Assembly: GCA_945788155.1 (NCBI GenBank)
Contig: CALZKX010000081.1
Location: forward strand, 1 to 31,495
Length of the DNA: 31,495 bases
Direction of reading: 5' to 3'
DNA from: an uncultured Flavobacteriaceae bacterium
GTDB lineage: Bacteria; Bacteroidota; Bacteroidia; Flavobacteriales; Flavobacteriaceae
The notes beneath the pieces were generated by a model. The model was given only the letters and a program-made list of their open reading frames with translations. It was not told the origin of the DNA and ran no database searches. The position numbers and the translations under genes are program-made. The first letter of the stretch is position 1, and each line of letters begins with the position of its first letter. This document shows positions 15,106 to 24,026 of the stretch, piece by piece.

Positions 15106-15774
15106 ATGAAAACTGTAGTTATCATACCAGCAAGAGCTAATTCTAAAAGATTGCCCAACAAAAATAGGCTTTTGTTTAGCGATGTGCCTTTAATAACCCA
15201 TAGTATAAATTTTGCCAAGGCAAACCTAGACATCATAAGCGATATTTATGTATCTACAAATGATGAAAAAATAAAAGCTTTGGCATTAGACTCAGGAGTT
15301 AAAGTCATAGACAGACCTGAAGAACTTTCTGGAGATTTTTCAAGCACAGTTTCAGCTCTAAAGCATGTAGTTGAATCAATTAATGAAACCGTGGATAATA
15401 TTATATTGTTACAGCCAACAAATCCGTTGCGACAAAAACAGCTCTTAAAAGAAGCCTACACCAAATATATTGAAGGAGATTTTGATAGCCTTATGACAGT
15501 GTCCTCCAGTAAACAAAAGCTAGGCAAAATAAAAAACAATAAATTTATACCATTTAATTATAAAATGGGCCAACGTAGTCAAGATATGGAACCTTTATTT
15601 TTCGAAAATGGGTTGTTATACATATCAAAAACAAATTTGATACTTAACGATGCTATTTTAGGAAGTAAAAACTGTCCATTCATTGTTAATCACCCTTATG
15701 CTTCAGTAGATATTGATACCTCTGAAGATTTAAAATATGCGCAATTTATTCTAGACAATTATCCAAATGAATAA
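15106..15774 (+). CDS. neuA: CMP-sialic acid synthetase (acylneuraminate cytidylyltransferase) NeuA
   Basis: Activates a nonulosonic acid with CTP to give the CMP-sugar donor in the cytoplasm. The nucleotide-binding motif PARANSKRLPNKN is at residues 8-20, VSTNDEKI at about 49-56, and LLQPTNPLR near 103-111. VDIDTSEDL close to the C-terminus holds the metal-binding aspartates. The 222-residue length fits single-domain synthetases; E. coli NeuA is longer because of an extra esterase domain. It overlaps neuB by 8 bases. Sequence alone does not separate Neu5Ac from legionaminic acid synthetases with certainty; the neighbouring NeuB and NeuC favour Neu5Ac. Confidence 0.92.
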   Translation: MKTVVIIPARANSKRLPNKNRLLFSDVPLITHSINFAKANLDIISDIYVSTNDEKIKALALDSGVKVIDRPEELSGDFSSTVSALKHVVESINETVDNIILLQPTNPLRQKQLLKEAYTKYIEGDFDSLMTVSSSKQKLGKIKNNKFIPFNYKMGQRSQDMEPLFFENGLLYISKTNLILNDAILGSKNCPFIVNHPYASVDIDTSEDLKYAQFILDNYPNE

Positions 15775-16810
15775 TCCATATATCAAAATACAAAACAGAA
15801 AAATAGGATTGGATTATCCACCATTAGTTATTGCCGAAATTGGTATTAACCATGAAGGCTCTCTAAAAGTAGCAAAAAAAATGGTAGATGCAGCCGCAAG
15901 AGTAGGAGCAGAGGTTGTTAAACACCAAACGCATATTGTTGAAGACGAAATGAGCAAAGCAGCAAAATCTGTAATTCCTGGAAATGCCAATGTATCTATT
16001 TATGACATCATGAAACGTTGTGCTTTAAACGAAAAAGATGAAATAGAATTAAAAAACTATGTCGAAAGTAAAGGAATGCTATTTTTGTCAACCCCTTTTT
16101 CAAGAGCAGCAGCAAACAGGCTCCAAAAAATGAAGGTTTCAGCCTATAAAATTGGCTCGGGAGAATGCAATAACTATCCACTATTAGAACATATTGCAAA
16201 ATTTAAAAAGCCTGTAATTTTAAGCACAGGAATGAATACCATAGAAAGCGTAAAAAAAGCAGTAGCCATTTTTAAAAAACATAAAGTCTCAATTGCTTTA
16301 TTGCATACCACAAATTTATACCCAACACCACCGCATTTGGTAAGGTATGGAGCAATGCAACAATTACAAGAAGCGTTTCCAAATAATGTAATTGGTTTGA
16401 GCGACCACACATTAAATAATAATGCATGTCTTGGAGCTGTAGCTTTAGGTGCATCCATATTGGAGCGTCATTTTACAGACCATAAAGAGCGAACAGGACC
16501 AGATATAATTTGTAGTATGGACGAAAACGAGTGTAGGGATTTAGTAAAAGGAAGTAAAGAAATCGCTCTAATGCGTGGAGGTGATAAAGAGCCAGCCAAA
16601 GAAGAACAAGTTACTATAGATTTTGCATTTGCAACAGTTTGTTCTATAAAAGAGATTAAAAAGAACGACATTTTAACCGAGGCTAATATTTGGGTAAAAC
16701 GACCAGGAACAGGAGAAATTCTTGCCGAAAACTTTAAAGATATTTTAGGCAAAAAAGCCTTAAAAAATATAACTGAAGATGTTCAACTTAAATGGACAGA
16801 CTTTGAGTAA
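15767..16810 (+). CDS. neuB: N-acetylneuraminate (sialic acid) synthase NeuB
   Basis: Condenses ManNAc with phosphoenolpyruvate to give N-acetylneuraminic acid. EIGINHEGS is at residues 24-32, where the PEP-barrel begins. VKHQTHIVEDEMS, YKIGSGECNNYPL, LLHTTNLYPTP and GLSDHT follow, then ILERHFTD. The C-terminal 60 or so residues form the SAF/antifreeze-like domain (IWVKRPGTGE). VKHQTHIVEDEMS and SGECNNYPL match the E. coli K1 type of NeuB as I remember it more closely than LegI or PseI. No LegB, LegC or LegH gene is in the window, which also favours Neu5Ac. Its start overlaps neuA by 8 bases. Confidence 0.94.
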   Translation: MNNPYIKIQNRKIGLDYPPLVIAEIGINHEGSLKVAKKMVDAAARVGAEVVKHQTHIVEDEMSKAAKSVIPGNANVSIYDIMKRCALNEKDEIELKNYVESKGMLFLSTPFSRAAANRLQKMKVSAYKIGSGECNNYPLLEHIAKFKKPVILSTGMNTIESVKKAVAIFKKHKVSIALLHTTNLYPTPPHLVRYGAMQQLQEAFPNNVIGLSDHTLNNNACLGAVALGASILERHFTDHKERTGPDIICSMDENECRDLVKGSKEIALMRGGDKEPAKEEQVTIDFAFATVCSIKEIKKNDILTEANIWVKRPGTGEILAENFKDILGKKALKNITEDVQLKWTDFE

Positions 16811-17936
16811 AACAATCAAAAAAATAGCATTTCTGTCTGGTACAAGAGCCGATTTTGGAAAAATTAAATCCTTAATACAAATTCTTGAAGATGATATACA
16901 CTTTGAACCCTTTGTGTTTGTAACTGGAATGCACCTTATGCAAACCTATGGCTACACGCTTATAGAAATTGAACGTTGTAACTTCTCGAATGTGCATGCC
17001 TTTAAAAATCATACCTGCGAAACAACAATGGATTTAACCCTAGCCAAGACCATTCAAGGGTTTTCAAATTATATAAAGGAAATTCAACCAGACCTTATAG
17101 TTGTGCATGGTGATAGAGTAGAAGCAATGGCTGGAGCTATTGTAGGTGCTTTAAATAATATTTTAGTAGCACATATAGAAGGTGGCGAACTATCTGGTAC
17201 GGTAGATGAGCTTATCAGGCATTCTGTTAGTAAAATGAGTCATATTCATTATGTGTCAAATCAAAATGCAAAAAAGCGATTAATACAAATGGGCGAATTG
17301 GAAAAGAGTATAAAAATAATTGGCTCACCAGATGTAGATATTATGTTTTCCAGCCATCTTCCAACAATTGATGAGGTAAAAAAATATTATGAAATCCCGT
17401 TTAACAATTATGCATTGGCAATGTTTCATCCTGTAACAACCGAATATAGTAAAATGGAAGGTTATGCGTGTAATTTTGTTGATGCCTTATTAAAAGACGA
17501 TAAAAACTATGTGGTTATATTTCCTAACAATGATCTAGGTTCAGAAAAAATCATTAAAGCCTACAATAAACTAATAAATAATTCACGATTTAGAATTTTT
17601 CCATCAGTGAGGTTCGAGTATTTTCTAACACTTTTAAAGAACAGTAATTTTATTGTTGGCAATTCCAGTGCAGGCATTAGGGAAGCACCTTATTATGGCA
17701 TACCAACTATTAATATTGGGAGCAGACAGAAAAATAGGTCGCTACACTCGCACATTACTAATGTATCTTATGAAAGTGACAATATAGTTGAAGCTTTAAA
17801 AACTAATCATGAATTAGTTGAAAAAGATACCAAAACTTTTGGTATTGGCAATAGTTCACAATTATTTTTAGAATCATTATTAGACAAATCTATATGGACA
17901 TTGAATACGCAAAAGCATTTTGTCGATATTCATTAA
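16803..17936 (+). CDS. neuC: UDP-GlcNAc 2-epimerase (hydrolysing) NeuC
   Basis: Converts UDP-GlcNAc to ManNAc and UDP, the first step of de novo sialic acid synthesis. It has the GT-B-like epimerase fold: FLSGTRADFGKI at the N-terminus, VVHGDRVEAMAGA, AHIEGGELSGTVDELIRHS, and GNSSAGIREAPYYGIPTINIG near the C-terminus, all characteristic of NeuC/LegG. I prefer TTG 16803, which overlaps neuB by 8 bases, the same overlap as neuA-neuB. The in-frame ATG at 16779 would add eight residues and lengthen the overlap to 32 bases. LegG, which acts on UDP-diacetamidobacillosamine, is the main alternative, but the synthase next door looks like NeuB. Confidence 0.9.
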   Translation: MSKTIKKIAFLSGTRADFGKIKSLIQILEDDIHFEPFVFVTGMHLMQTYGYTLIEIERCNFSNVHAFKNHTCETTMDLTLAKTIQGFSNYIKEIQPDLIVVHGDRVEAMAGAIVGALNNILVAHIEGGELSGTVDELIRHSVSKMSHIHYVSNQNAKKRLIQMGELEKSIKIIGSPDVDIMFSSHLPTIDEVKKYYEIPFNNYALAMFHPVTTEYSKMEGYACNFVDALLKDDKNYVVIFPNNDLGSEKIIKAYNKLINNSRFRIFPSVRFEYFLTLLKNSNFIVGNSSAGIREAPYYGIPTINIGSRQKNRSLHSHITNVSYESDNIVEALKTNHELVEKDTKTFGIGNSSQLFLESLLDKSIWTLNTQKHFVDIH

Positions 17937-17949
17937 AGTAAAATTATAG

Positions 17950-19323
17950 TTGAAAAACAAAAAAGTAATATTAGTCGTCCCAGACGGAACAGGAATAAGA
18001 AATTATTTGTTTTCTCAAATCATTCCCAACCTAATAAAACAAGATTGCAATGTGCTTATTTATCATGCATTATCAAATGAAGCCATAAAAGAAGTAGAGA
18101 AACTTCATAATATTACACTAACCAAAAAACCAATGTCTAGATATAACGAAACCATTAGGCAAAAGTTTTTAAGGGAAACTATATGTTATGGACGACTGCA
18201 TTATAATTCAATACTAGAAAACAATCCAACAGTTTTAACGAACTGGAAACGTAATTATAAAGGACTAAAAAAATGGTTTTATAAAGTTGTAGAGGTACTT
18301 GGAAGCTATGTAGGGAAAAACTATCAAAGAATTTTAAACTTTGAAGATAAATATCAAAAATCGCTTTTAAAAAGTATTGATAGTGAAGTGTTTTTTTTAA
18401 AAACCTATAATCCAGATGTAATATTTTGTTCACACCAAAGAGCCTTAAACGCCATTCCAATATTTAAAGCAGCCGAAGTTTTAGGCATTAAAACAGTAGG
18501 TGCGATTTATTCATGGGACAATCTCGTTAAGGCTCGCTTAACAATACGAACAAAAAAGTATATGGTTTGGTCAAACTATATGCGTAATGAATTACATAGG
18601 TATTATAAAGAAATAGCCCCAACTAATATTTTTATAACTGGAACGCCACAATTTGAATTATATCACGATGTTGAAATAGATAAAAAAGAAAACTTTTTTA
18701 ATAAACATAAACTAGATATAAACAAAGTTACCATTTGTTTTTCTGGCGATGATGAGCTAACATCGCCATACGATCCAAACTATTTAGAAGATTTAATTTC
18801 AGCCATCAAGAACAGTAGTCTAATTAAAAAAGTTCAAATCGTCTTTAGACGCAGTCCAGTTGATTTGTCTGGAAGGTATAACCATATTATTGCCAAAAAC
18901 AAAGACCTAATTATTCCTATCGAACCAAAATGGAGCAACATACAAAAACAATGGACACAATTGTTTCCATATTACCAAGATGTAAAGTTATTGGCAAATA
19001 TATGTAAGCATTGTGATTTGGTGATTAATGTAGGTTCAACCATGGCACACGATTTTGCAATTTTTGATAATCCTGCGGCATTTATAAATTATGATACTGT
19101 TGAAGATAAACACTGGTCGGTTAAAACCATTTACAACTATCAACATTTTAAATCAATGCCAGAAAGAGATGTTGTATATTGGATAAATTCTAAGGAAGAT
19201 TACGTTGAGATTATTAAGAAGAGTTTAAAAAACAAACATTCTTTAGGCAAACACTGGCTTGAAACAATCAATTCATTTGATAATAATAGTACCCAAGCAA
19301 TAACCCAACTACTTTTAAACTAA
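17950..19323 (+). CDS. Putative GT-B-like glycosyltransferase of unrecognised family
   Basis: I do not recognise the family with confidence. The 457-residue protein starts at TTG 17950 with a Rossmann-like strand (KVILVVPDGTGIRNYLFSQI). A long helical middle leads to DVIFCSHQRALNAIPIFKAAEVLGIKTV and YSWDNLVKARL, where an acceptor or hinge loop would lie. VWSNYMRNELHRYY and ITGTPQFELY open the second domain. Towards the C-terminus VINVGSTMAHDFAIFDNPAAF resembles the nucleotide-binding loop of CDP-glycerol-transferase-like and capsule GT-B enzymes. It follows neuC by 13 bases, making it a candidate sialyltransferase of a new type. That role is inference from position only. No signal peptide or membrane segment is apparent. 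Confidence 0.65.
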   Translation: MKNKKVILVVPDGTGIRNYLFSQIIPNLIKQDCNVLIYHALSNEAIKEVEKLHNITLTKKPMSRYNETIRQKFLRETICYGRLHYNSILENNPTVLTNWKRNYKGLKKWFYKVVEVLGSYVGKNYQRILNFEDKYQKSLLKSIDSEVFFLKTYNPDVIFCSHQRALNAIPIFKAAEVLGIKTVGAIYSWDNLVKARLTIRTKKYMVWSNYMRNELHRYYKEIAPTNIFITGTPQFELYHDVEIDKKENFFNKHKLDINKVTICFSGDDELTSPYDPNYLEDLISAIKNSSLIKKVQIVFRRSPVDLSGRYNHIIAKNKDLIIPIEPKWSNIQKQWTQLFPYYQDVKLLANICKHCDLVINVGSTMAHDFAIFDNPAAFINYDTVEDKHWSVKTIYNYQHFKSMPERDVVYWINSKEDYVEIIKKSLKNKHSLGKHWLETINSFDNNSTQAITQLLLN

Positions 19324-19328
19324 TTACC

Positions 19329-20477
19329 ATGCATATTTGTTTTGTAACACATGAGTACCCTAAAACAGGATTTCCGCATGGAGGCATTGGCACTTTTGTT
19401 AAAACCATTAGTAAAGCCTACGCAAATATTGGTCATAAAGTAAGTGTCGTTGGGATTAATAATTACACCAAGCAAGAAGAGGTTTGTACTATTGATGGAG
19501 TAACAATACATAGATTAAAACCTATAAAAATTAAGGGCTTTACTTGGATGCTCAATAGTAGAGCTATAAATAATTGTATTAAAAAAATACACAAGCAAAC
19601 ACCTATTGATATTGTTGAAACTCCAGAGCTTGGCTTGGCTTTCCTTAAAAAAAAGGCATCAATAAAATATATTATAAGACTTCATGGAGGGCATCATTTT
19701 TTTGCCGAAGCCGAAAGGCGTAACATAAATTGGTGGAAAGGGTTTCAAGAAAAAAAGTCTTTTAAAAAAGCAGATGCATTTATCGCAATTTCAAATTATG
19801 TAAAACAACATACAGCTAAATATTTAAGCTTTAACAATAAGAAAATAATTAATATAAAAAATCCAATAGATTTAGAAGTGTTTCATCCTAGACCAGAAAT
19901 AAAAGTGTCTGCAAATACCATTTTATTTGCAGGAACAATTTGTGAGAAAAAGGGAATACGGCAATTAATTTTGGCTATGAAAAAAGTACTGGAATTATTT
20001 CCGGAAATAAAACTAGAGATTTATGGTAGAGATTGGTTTTTTAAAGATGGAAGCTCCTATATAGAATTTTTAAAGTCAAAAGTAATCCCAACTTTAGGAG
20101 CCAAAGCTACAAACATAATCTTTAAAGGTCCAGTAGCAATTAATGAGCTGGCCAAAAAATATGCTTCATCCACATTATGTGTATTTCCTTCGCTTATGGA
20201 AACTCAAGGCTTAGTGGCTCCAGAGGCTATGGCAACAAAAAAACTGGTTATTTTTTCTAATTGTGGTCCAGGACCCGAAACCATTAGCCATAAAAAAACA
20301 GGATTATTATGTAACCCTTATGACATCGAAAATATTGTTCAAAATATTATTTGGGCATTAAATAATGTGGAAGAATGTAAAATAATTGCTCAAAATGCTA
20401 GGAAATTTGTTTTAAGCAATTACAACATAGAAAAGTTGGCCAAAGACAATATTCAATTTTATAAGTCTATTCAATGA
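19329..20477 (+). CDS. Family 4 glycosyltransferase
   Basis: GT-B enzyme of 382 aa. HICFVTHEYPKTGFPHGGIGTF at the N-terminus contains the glycine-rich GGIGTF acceptor-side loop of GT4. IIRLHGGHHF and AISNYVKQH follow. The C-terminal domain begins with TILFAGTICEKKGIRQL, and FPSLMETQGLVAPEAMATKKLV carries the E-x7-E motif that contacts the donor. Five bases separate it from the preceding gene, and it overlaps the next one in ATGA. It is the first of three consecutive GT4 genes. Sugar specificity cannot be predicted. Confidence 0.9.
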   Translation: MHICFVTHEYPKTGFPHGGIGTFVKTISKAYANIGHKVSVVGINNYTKQEEVCTIDGVTIHRLKPIKIKGFTWMLNSRAINNCIKKIHKQTPIDIVETPELGLAFLKKKASIKYIIRLHGGHHFFAEAERRNINWWKGFQEKKSFKKADAFIAISNYVKQHTAKYLSFNNKKIINIKNPIDLEVFHPRPEIKVSANTILFAGTICEKKGIRQLILAMKKVLELFPEIKLEIYGRDWFFKDGSSYIEFLKSKVIPTLGAKATNIIFKGPVAINELAKKYASSTLCVFPSLMETQGLVAPEAMATKKLVIFSNCGPGPETISHKKTGLLCNPYDIENIVQNIIWALNNVEECKIIAQNARKFVLSNYNIEKLAKDNIQFYKSIQ

Positions 20478-21598
20478 AATTCTTGATTATTACACATGCT
20501 GAACATATTAAAGAAGAGCAAGCATATTGTGCCTATGCACCTTATGTTCAGGAAATGAACTTGTGGTTAAAATATGTAGATAGTGTTGAAATTGTAGCAC
20601 CTTTGGTTAAAGTTAAACATTCTTCGCCAATTAATATACCTTACGAGCACAACAACATTAAAGTAAATGCAATCCCTTCAATTCAATTTACCTCTATTAG
20701 AGCATCAATTGCATCCCTTTTCAAGTTACCATATATACTGTTCGTTATTTTTAAGGCATGTAAAAAAGCAGATCATATCCATATTCGATGTCCAGGTAAC
20801 ATTGGATTGTTAGGCTGTTTTGTTCAGGCATGCTTTCCTAAAAAACCTAAAACAGTCAAGTATGCTGGTAATTGGGATCCTAAATCAAAACAACCTTGGT
20901 CTTATCAAATTCAAAAATGGATTTTAAAAAATGAGTTTCTTACACGAAACACACAAGTTTTGGTCTATGGCAATTGGAAAGAACCCTCCAAAAACATGCA
21001 CCCTTTTTTTACGGCTTCTTACAAAGAAGAAGAAAAGATTGATGTGGAATCAAAACCTCTAAAAGACAAGATTGGTTTATTGTTTGTAGGAACTTTAAAT
21101 AGCGGTAAACGACCATTATTAACCCTTAAAGCATTTAAAGAATTAGTGCATTTAAATCATAATGTCCATCTTGATATTTATGGAGAAGGACAACAAAGAA
21201 ACAAAATTGAAGCCTATGTGTCTGAAAATAATTTATCTAATTTTATGACCTTGCATGGAAATAAAGACAAAGAAACTTTAAAGAAAGCCTATCAACAGGC
21301 CCATTTTTTGGTGTTCATGTCAAAGTCTGAAGGATGGCCAAAAGTGGTTGCTGAAGCTATGTTTTGGAAGTGTTTGCCAATTAGTTCTAATGTGTCTTGC
21401 ATCCCAGAAATGTTGAATCAAGGAAAACGCGGAAGCCTAATACAACCCAAATTGGAAGCCATAATAAATGAATTCAATTTTTATGTGAACAACCCAAAAA
21501 TCTATAAAGATAAAGTGGAGAAAGCTTATATTTGGTCTAGAACCTATACTTTAGATAAATTTGAAGCTGAAATCCCCAAACTTTTAACAAACCCATGA
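20474..21598 (+). CDS. Family 4 glycosyltransferase
   Basis: GT-B enzyme of 374 aa, starting in an ATGA overlap with the previous gene. The N-terminal domain is less typical (FLIITHAEHIKEEQAYCAYAPY) and includes HIRCPGNIGLLG and KYAGNWDP, seen in one GT4 subgroup. The C-terminal domain is standard: IGLLFVGTLNSGKRP, DIYGEGQQRNKIE, and SKSEGWPKVVAEAMFWKCLPI with E-x7-E. VSCIPEML follows. It is coupled by a second ATGA overlap to the next gene, so the three GT4 enzymes are likely made in fixed proportion. Specificity unknown. Confidence 0.89.
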   Translation: MKFLIITHAEHIKEEQAYCAYAPYVQEMNLWLKYVDSVEIVAPLVKVKHSSPINIPYEHNNIKVNAIPSIQFTSIRASIASLFKLPYILFVIFKACKKADHIHIRCPGNIGLLGCFVQACFPKKPKTVKYAGNWDPKSKQPWSYQIQKWILKNEFLTRNTQVLVYGNWKEPSKNMHPFFTASYKEEEKIDVESKPLKDKIGLLFVGTLNSGKRPLLTLKAFKELVHLNHNVHLDIYGEGQQRNKIEAYVSENNLSNFMTLHGNKDKETLKKAYQQAHFLVFMSKSEGWPKVVAEAMFWKCLPISSNVSCIPEMLNQGKRGSLIQPKLEAIINEFNFYVNNPKIYKDKVEKAYIWSRTYTLDKFEAEIPKLLTNP

Positions 21599-22668
21599 AA
21601 GTACTACAGTTAATAGATTCTTTAGACACAGGAGGAGCAGAACGTATGGCTGTTAATATTGCCAACACCTTGTCTTTAAAAGAAAATATTAAGTCTTGCT
21701 TATGTACTACTAGAAAAGAAGGATTATTAAAAAACAACCTAAATAAAAATGTAGGTTATGTGTTTTTAAATAAAAAATTTGCCTTAGATGTATTTGCCAT
21801 TAAAAAACTAAACCAATTTATTGCAAAGCATAAAATAGATATTATTCATGCGCATTCAACCTCTTTTTTTTTGGCAACACTTATTAAGTGGTTAAACCCT
21901 TCGCTTAACATTGTCTGGCATGACCATTATGGTAATAGCGAGTTTTTAGAAAAACGAAAATACAAGATGCTTAAGATTTGTTCTAAGTATTTTTTAAATA
22001 TCATTTGTGTTAATACTGTTTTAAAAAATTGGTCAGAGAAACATTTGTTAGCAAAAAACATCACTTATATTCCAAACTTTGCAGTACTGGATAATTTTAA
22101 ACCATTAACTAATCTAAAGGGAATTAAAGGAAAAAGAGTTTTGCATTTAGCAAATTTAAGACCACAAAAAGACCATTTTACTTTGCTTAAAGCATTTAAT
22201 GAAGTGATAAAAGAGTTTCCAGAGTACACCTTACATTGTGTAGGTAAGAATTTTAAAGATGATTACTCAATACAAATCAAGGAATTTGTTTACAAACTTA
22301 ATTTAAATGAAAGTGTTTTTTTTTATGGAAGTAAAAAAGATGTTTCCAATATTTTAAGCCAAAGCGATATATGTGTACTATCTTCAAAATCCGAAGGATT
22401 GCCCATTGCTTTGCTGGAATATGGACTAGCTGGGAAACCCACAATAGTTACAAATGTTGGAAATTGCTCACAAGTAATTAAAAACGAGGTCAATGGTGTT
22501 TTGGTGCCTAAGGAAGATCCACAAAAATTAGCAGACGCCCTATGTATTAGTATTAAAAATCAAGATAAAGCAAAAGGATTTGGCAAACAATTGAAGCGAA
22601 CAGTTGCAAAAGAATATTCTCAAGAAGTGTTTGTAAATAAACTAATGACCATATATAACTCAGTTTAA
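21595..22668 (+). CDS. Family 4 glycosyltransferase
   Basis: GT-B enzyme of 357 aa. LQLIDSLDTGGAERMAVNIA at the N-terminus is the classic GGAER loop of GT4. DIIHAHSTSFFLATL and WHDHYGNSEF follow. In the C-terminal domain VLHLANLRPQKDHFTLLKAF is the domain-opening strand, and SKSEGLPIALLEYGLAGKPTIV carries the donor-binding E-x7-E. NVGNCSQVI and NGVLVP complete the pattern. It overlaps the previous gene (ATGA) and lies one base from the polymerase gene. Specificity unknown. Confidence 0.91.
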   Translation: MKVLQLIDSLDTGGAERMAVNIANTLSLKENIKSCLCTTRKEGLLKNNLNKNVGYVFLNKKFALDVFAIKKLNQFIAKHKIDIIHAHSTSFFLATLIKWLNPSLNIVWHDHYGNSEFLEKRKYKMLKICSKYFLNIICVNTVLKNWSEKHLLAKNITYIPNFAVLDNFKPLTNLKGIKGKRVLHLANLRPQKDHFTLLKAFNEVIKEFPEYTLHCVGKNFKDDYSIQIKEFVYKLNLNESVFFYGSKKDVSNILSQSDICVLSSKSEGLPIALLEYGLAGKPTIVTNVGNCSQVIKNEVNGVLVPKEDPQKLADALCISIKNQDKAKGFGKQLKRTVAKEYSQEVFVNKLMTIYNSV

Positions 22669-22669
22669 C

Positions 22670-24019
22670 ATGAACAGTTTGAGAAATAAAAGTAACGAGT
22701 TGATGTTGATCCTCTTGCATTTAGCACTTGGGTTTATAGTGTATTTAGTGCCATTTAGCTCAAAATTAATCAGTCTTTTGGTAGTATTTCTATCTATTTT
22801 CTTGGTTTTAGGATCCAAAAATAAGGTTTTGGCAGTTCTTTTGGCATCAGCGTATGTAGCTACAAGCGATGTGTTTTTTAGAATGACTGATGGTTTGTTT
22901 TTTTATGAATTGCATAAGTACTTACTAATTGTTTTGGTTTTAATTGGTTTTATGCTTGATCAAATAAGAGTTAAAGGACAAGTATATTTAGTTTACATTG
23001 GGTTATTACTGCTTACCATTGTTTTTACATCCTACGATTTAACCGATGAGATTAGAAAAATGATTGCCTTTAACCTTGCGGGACCAGTCTCTTTAGGCTT
23101 TGTGGCTTTTTATTTTTATAAGAAAAAAGTAACAATGCAACAATTGAGTAAAGTGCTTTTTTATGCCTTGTTACCTATAATTTCACTAGTTGTATATCTG
23201 TTTTTTTATACACCTAGTATTAAAGATGTTGTAACAGGAACCGAGTCTAATTTTGCGACTTCAGGTGGTTTTGGACCAAATCAGGTAGCTACTATTTTGG
23301 GAGTAGGTATGTTTATTTTGTTCTCAAGGTTACTGTTTAATAAGTTTAGAGGCATTCAATCCATTTTAGAGCTGATGCTTTTGGGTTTTATAAGCTTTAG
23401 AGGTCTAGTAACGTTTGCAAGAGGAGGTATATTTACAGCAATAGCTGCGATAGTAATATTAATCATGATAACCTATTTAAGAGGCCAAAAAACATTTCGT
23501 TTTAAAGTAATGATGGCGATATTTTGGTCTATTATTTTAGGGACTTCCATTTGGTTATTGGCTTCAAATAGAACGTCTGGTTTAATAGAAAACAGATACG
23601 CAAACCAAAATGCGGTAGGTGTTGAAAAAGAAGATGTGTCCACAGGTAGGAAGGATTTGTTTTTAACCGAATTAGATGCGTTTATCGAGAATCCAATTTT
23701 TGGTATAGGTGTTGGCAAAAATAAGGGGTATCGATATGATAAAACAGGTAAGGTTGCAGCTTCACACAATGAAATAAGTAGGCTTTTGGCTGAACATGGT
23801 TCTTTAGGGATATTAGCTTTTGGAATTTTACTGTTTGTGCCACTTTTATTTAGAATTGAAAATAGCAGGAACATTTATTTCTACTCATTTTATGTGATGT
23901 GGCTGTTGACCATTAATCATTCGGCGATGCGAATTGCCTTTCCCTCATTTATTTATGGTTTGTGTCTCCTGGATGTTACCTTTCCAAAAAAAACTAATTT
24001 TAAAAATCAAAAAATCTAA
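22670..24019 (+). CDS. O-antigen polymerase/ligase family protein (Wzy/WaaL)
   Basis: Polytopic inner-membrane protein of 449 aa with about ten hydrophobic segments. A large extracytoplasmic region near residues 290-370 contains FGIGVGKNKG and ASHNEISRLLAEHGSLGILAFG, the hallmark of the Wzy_C (PF04932) superfamily. FGPNQVA near residue 204 and FARGGIFT near 245 are further family features. Wzy polymerases and WaaL ligases share this fold and are hard to separate. With an ABC exporter present and no Wzx flippase visible, a ligase role is at least as likely as polymerisation. It sits one base after a GT4 gene and seven before the next. Confidence 0.85.
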   Translation: MNSLRNKSNELMLILLHLALGFIVYLVPFSSKLISLLVVFLSIFLVLGSKNKVLAVLLASAYVATSDVFFRMTDGLFFYELHKYLLIVLVLIGFMLDQIRVKGQVYLVYIGLLLLTIVFTSYDLTDEIRKMIAFNLAGPVSLGFVAFYFYKKKVTMQQLSKVLFYALLPIISLVVYLFFYTPSIKDVVTGTESNFATSGGFGPNQVATILGVGMFILFSRLLFNKFRGIQSILELMLLGFISFRGLVTFARGGIFTAIAAIVILIMITYLRGQKTFRFKVMMAIFWSIILGTSIWLLASNRTSGLIENRYANQNAVGVEKEDVSTGRKDLFLTELDAFIENPIFGIGVGKNKGYRYDKTGKVAASHNEISRLLAEHGSLGILAFGILLFVPLLFRIENSRNIYFYSFYVMWLLTINHSAMRIAFPSFIYGLCLLDVTFPKKTNFKNQKI

Positions 24020-24026
24020 TCGATAC

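Noticed and set aside
16008..16752. Several minus-strand open frames of 60-94 codons opposite neuB
   Set aside because: They lie wholly within a confidently assigned gene, show no family motifs and no signal or domain structure; they are shadows of the plus-strand coding sequence.
15106..17936. Legionaminic or pseudaminic acid pathway
   Set aside because: NeuB motifs (VKHQTHIVEDEMS, SGECNNYPL) fit the Neu5Ac synthase type and no dehydratase, aminotransferase or acetyltransferase genes are present in the window; not fully excluded without phylogeny.
23473..23874. 133-codon minus-strand open frame within the polymerase gene
   Set aside because: It is antisense to a well-supported membrane protein and has no recognisable motif, start context or neighbour relation.
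23934..24026. N-terminal 31-residue extension of the GT4 gene at 24027
   Set aside because: It overlaps the polymerase coding region by 86 bases and precedes a natural GT4 start at ATG 24027.
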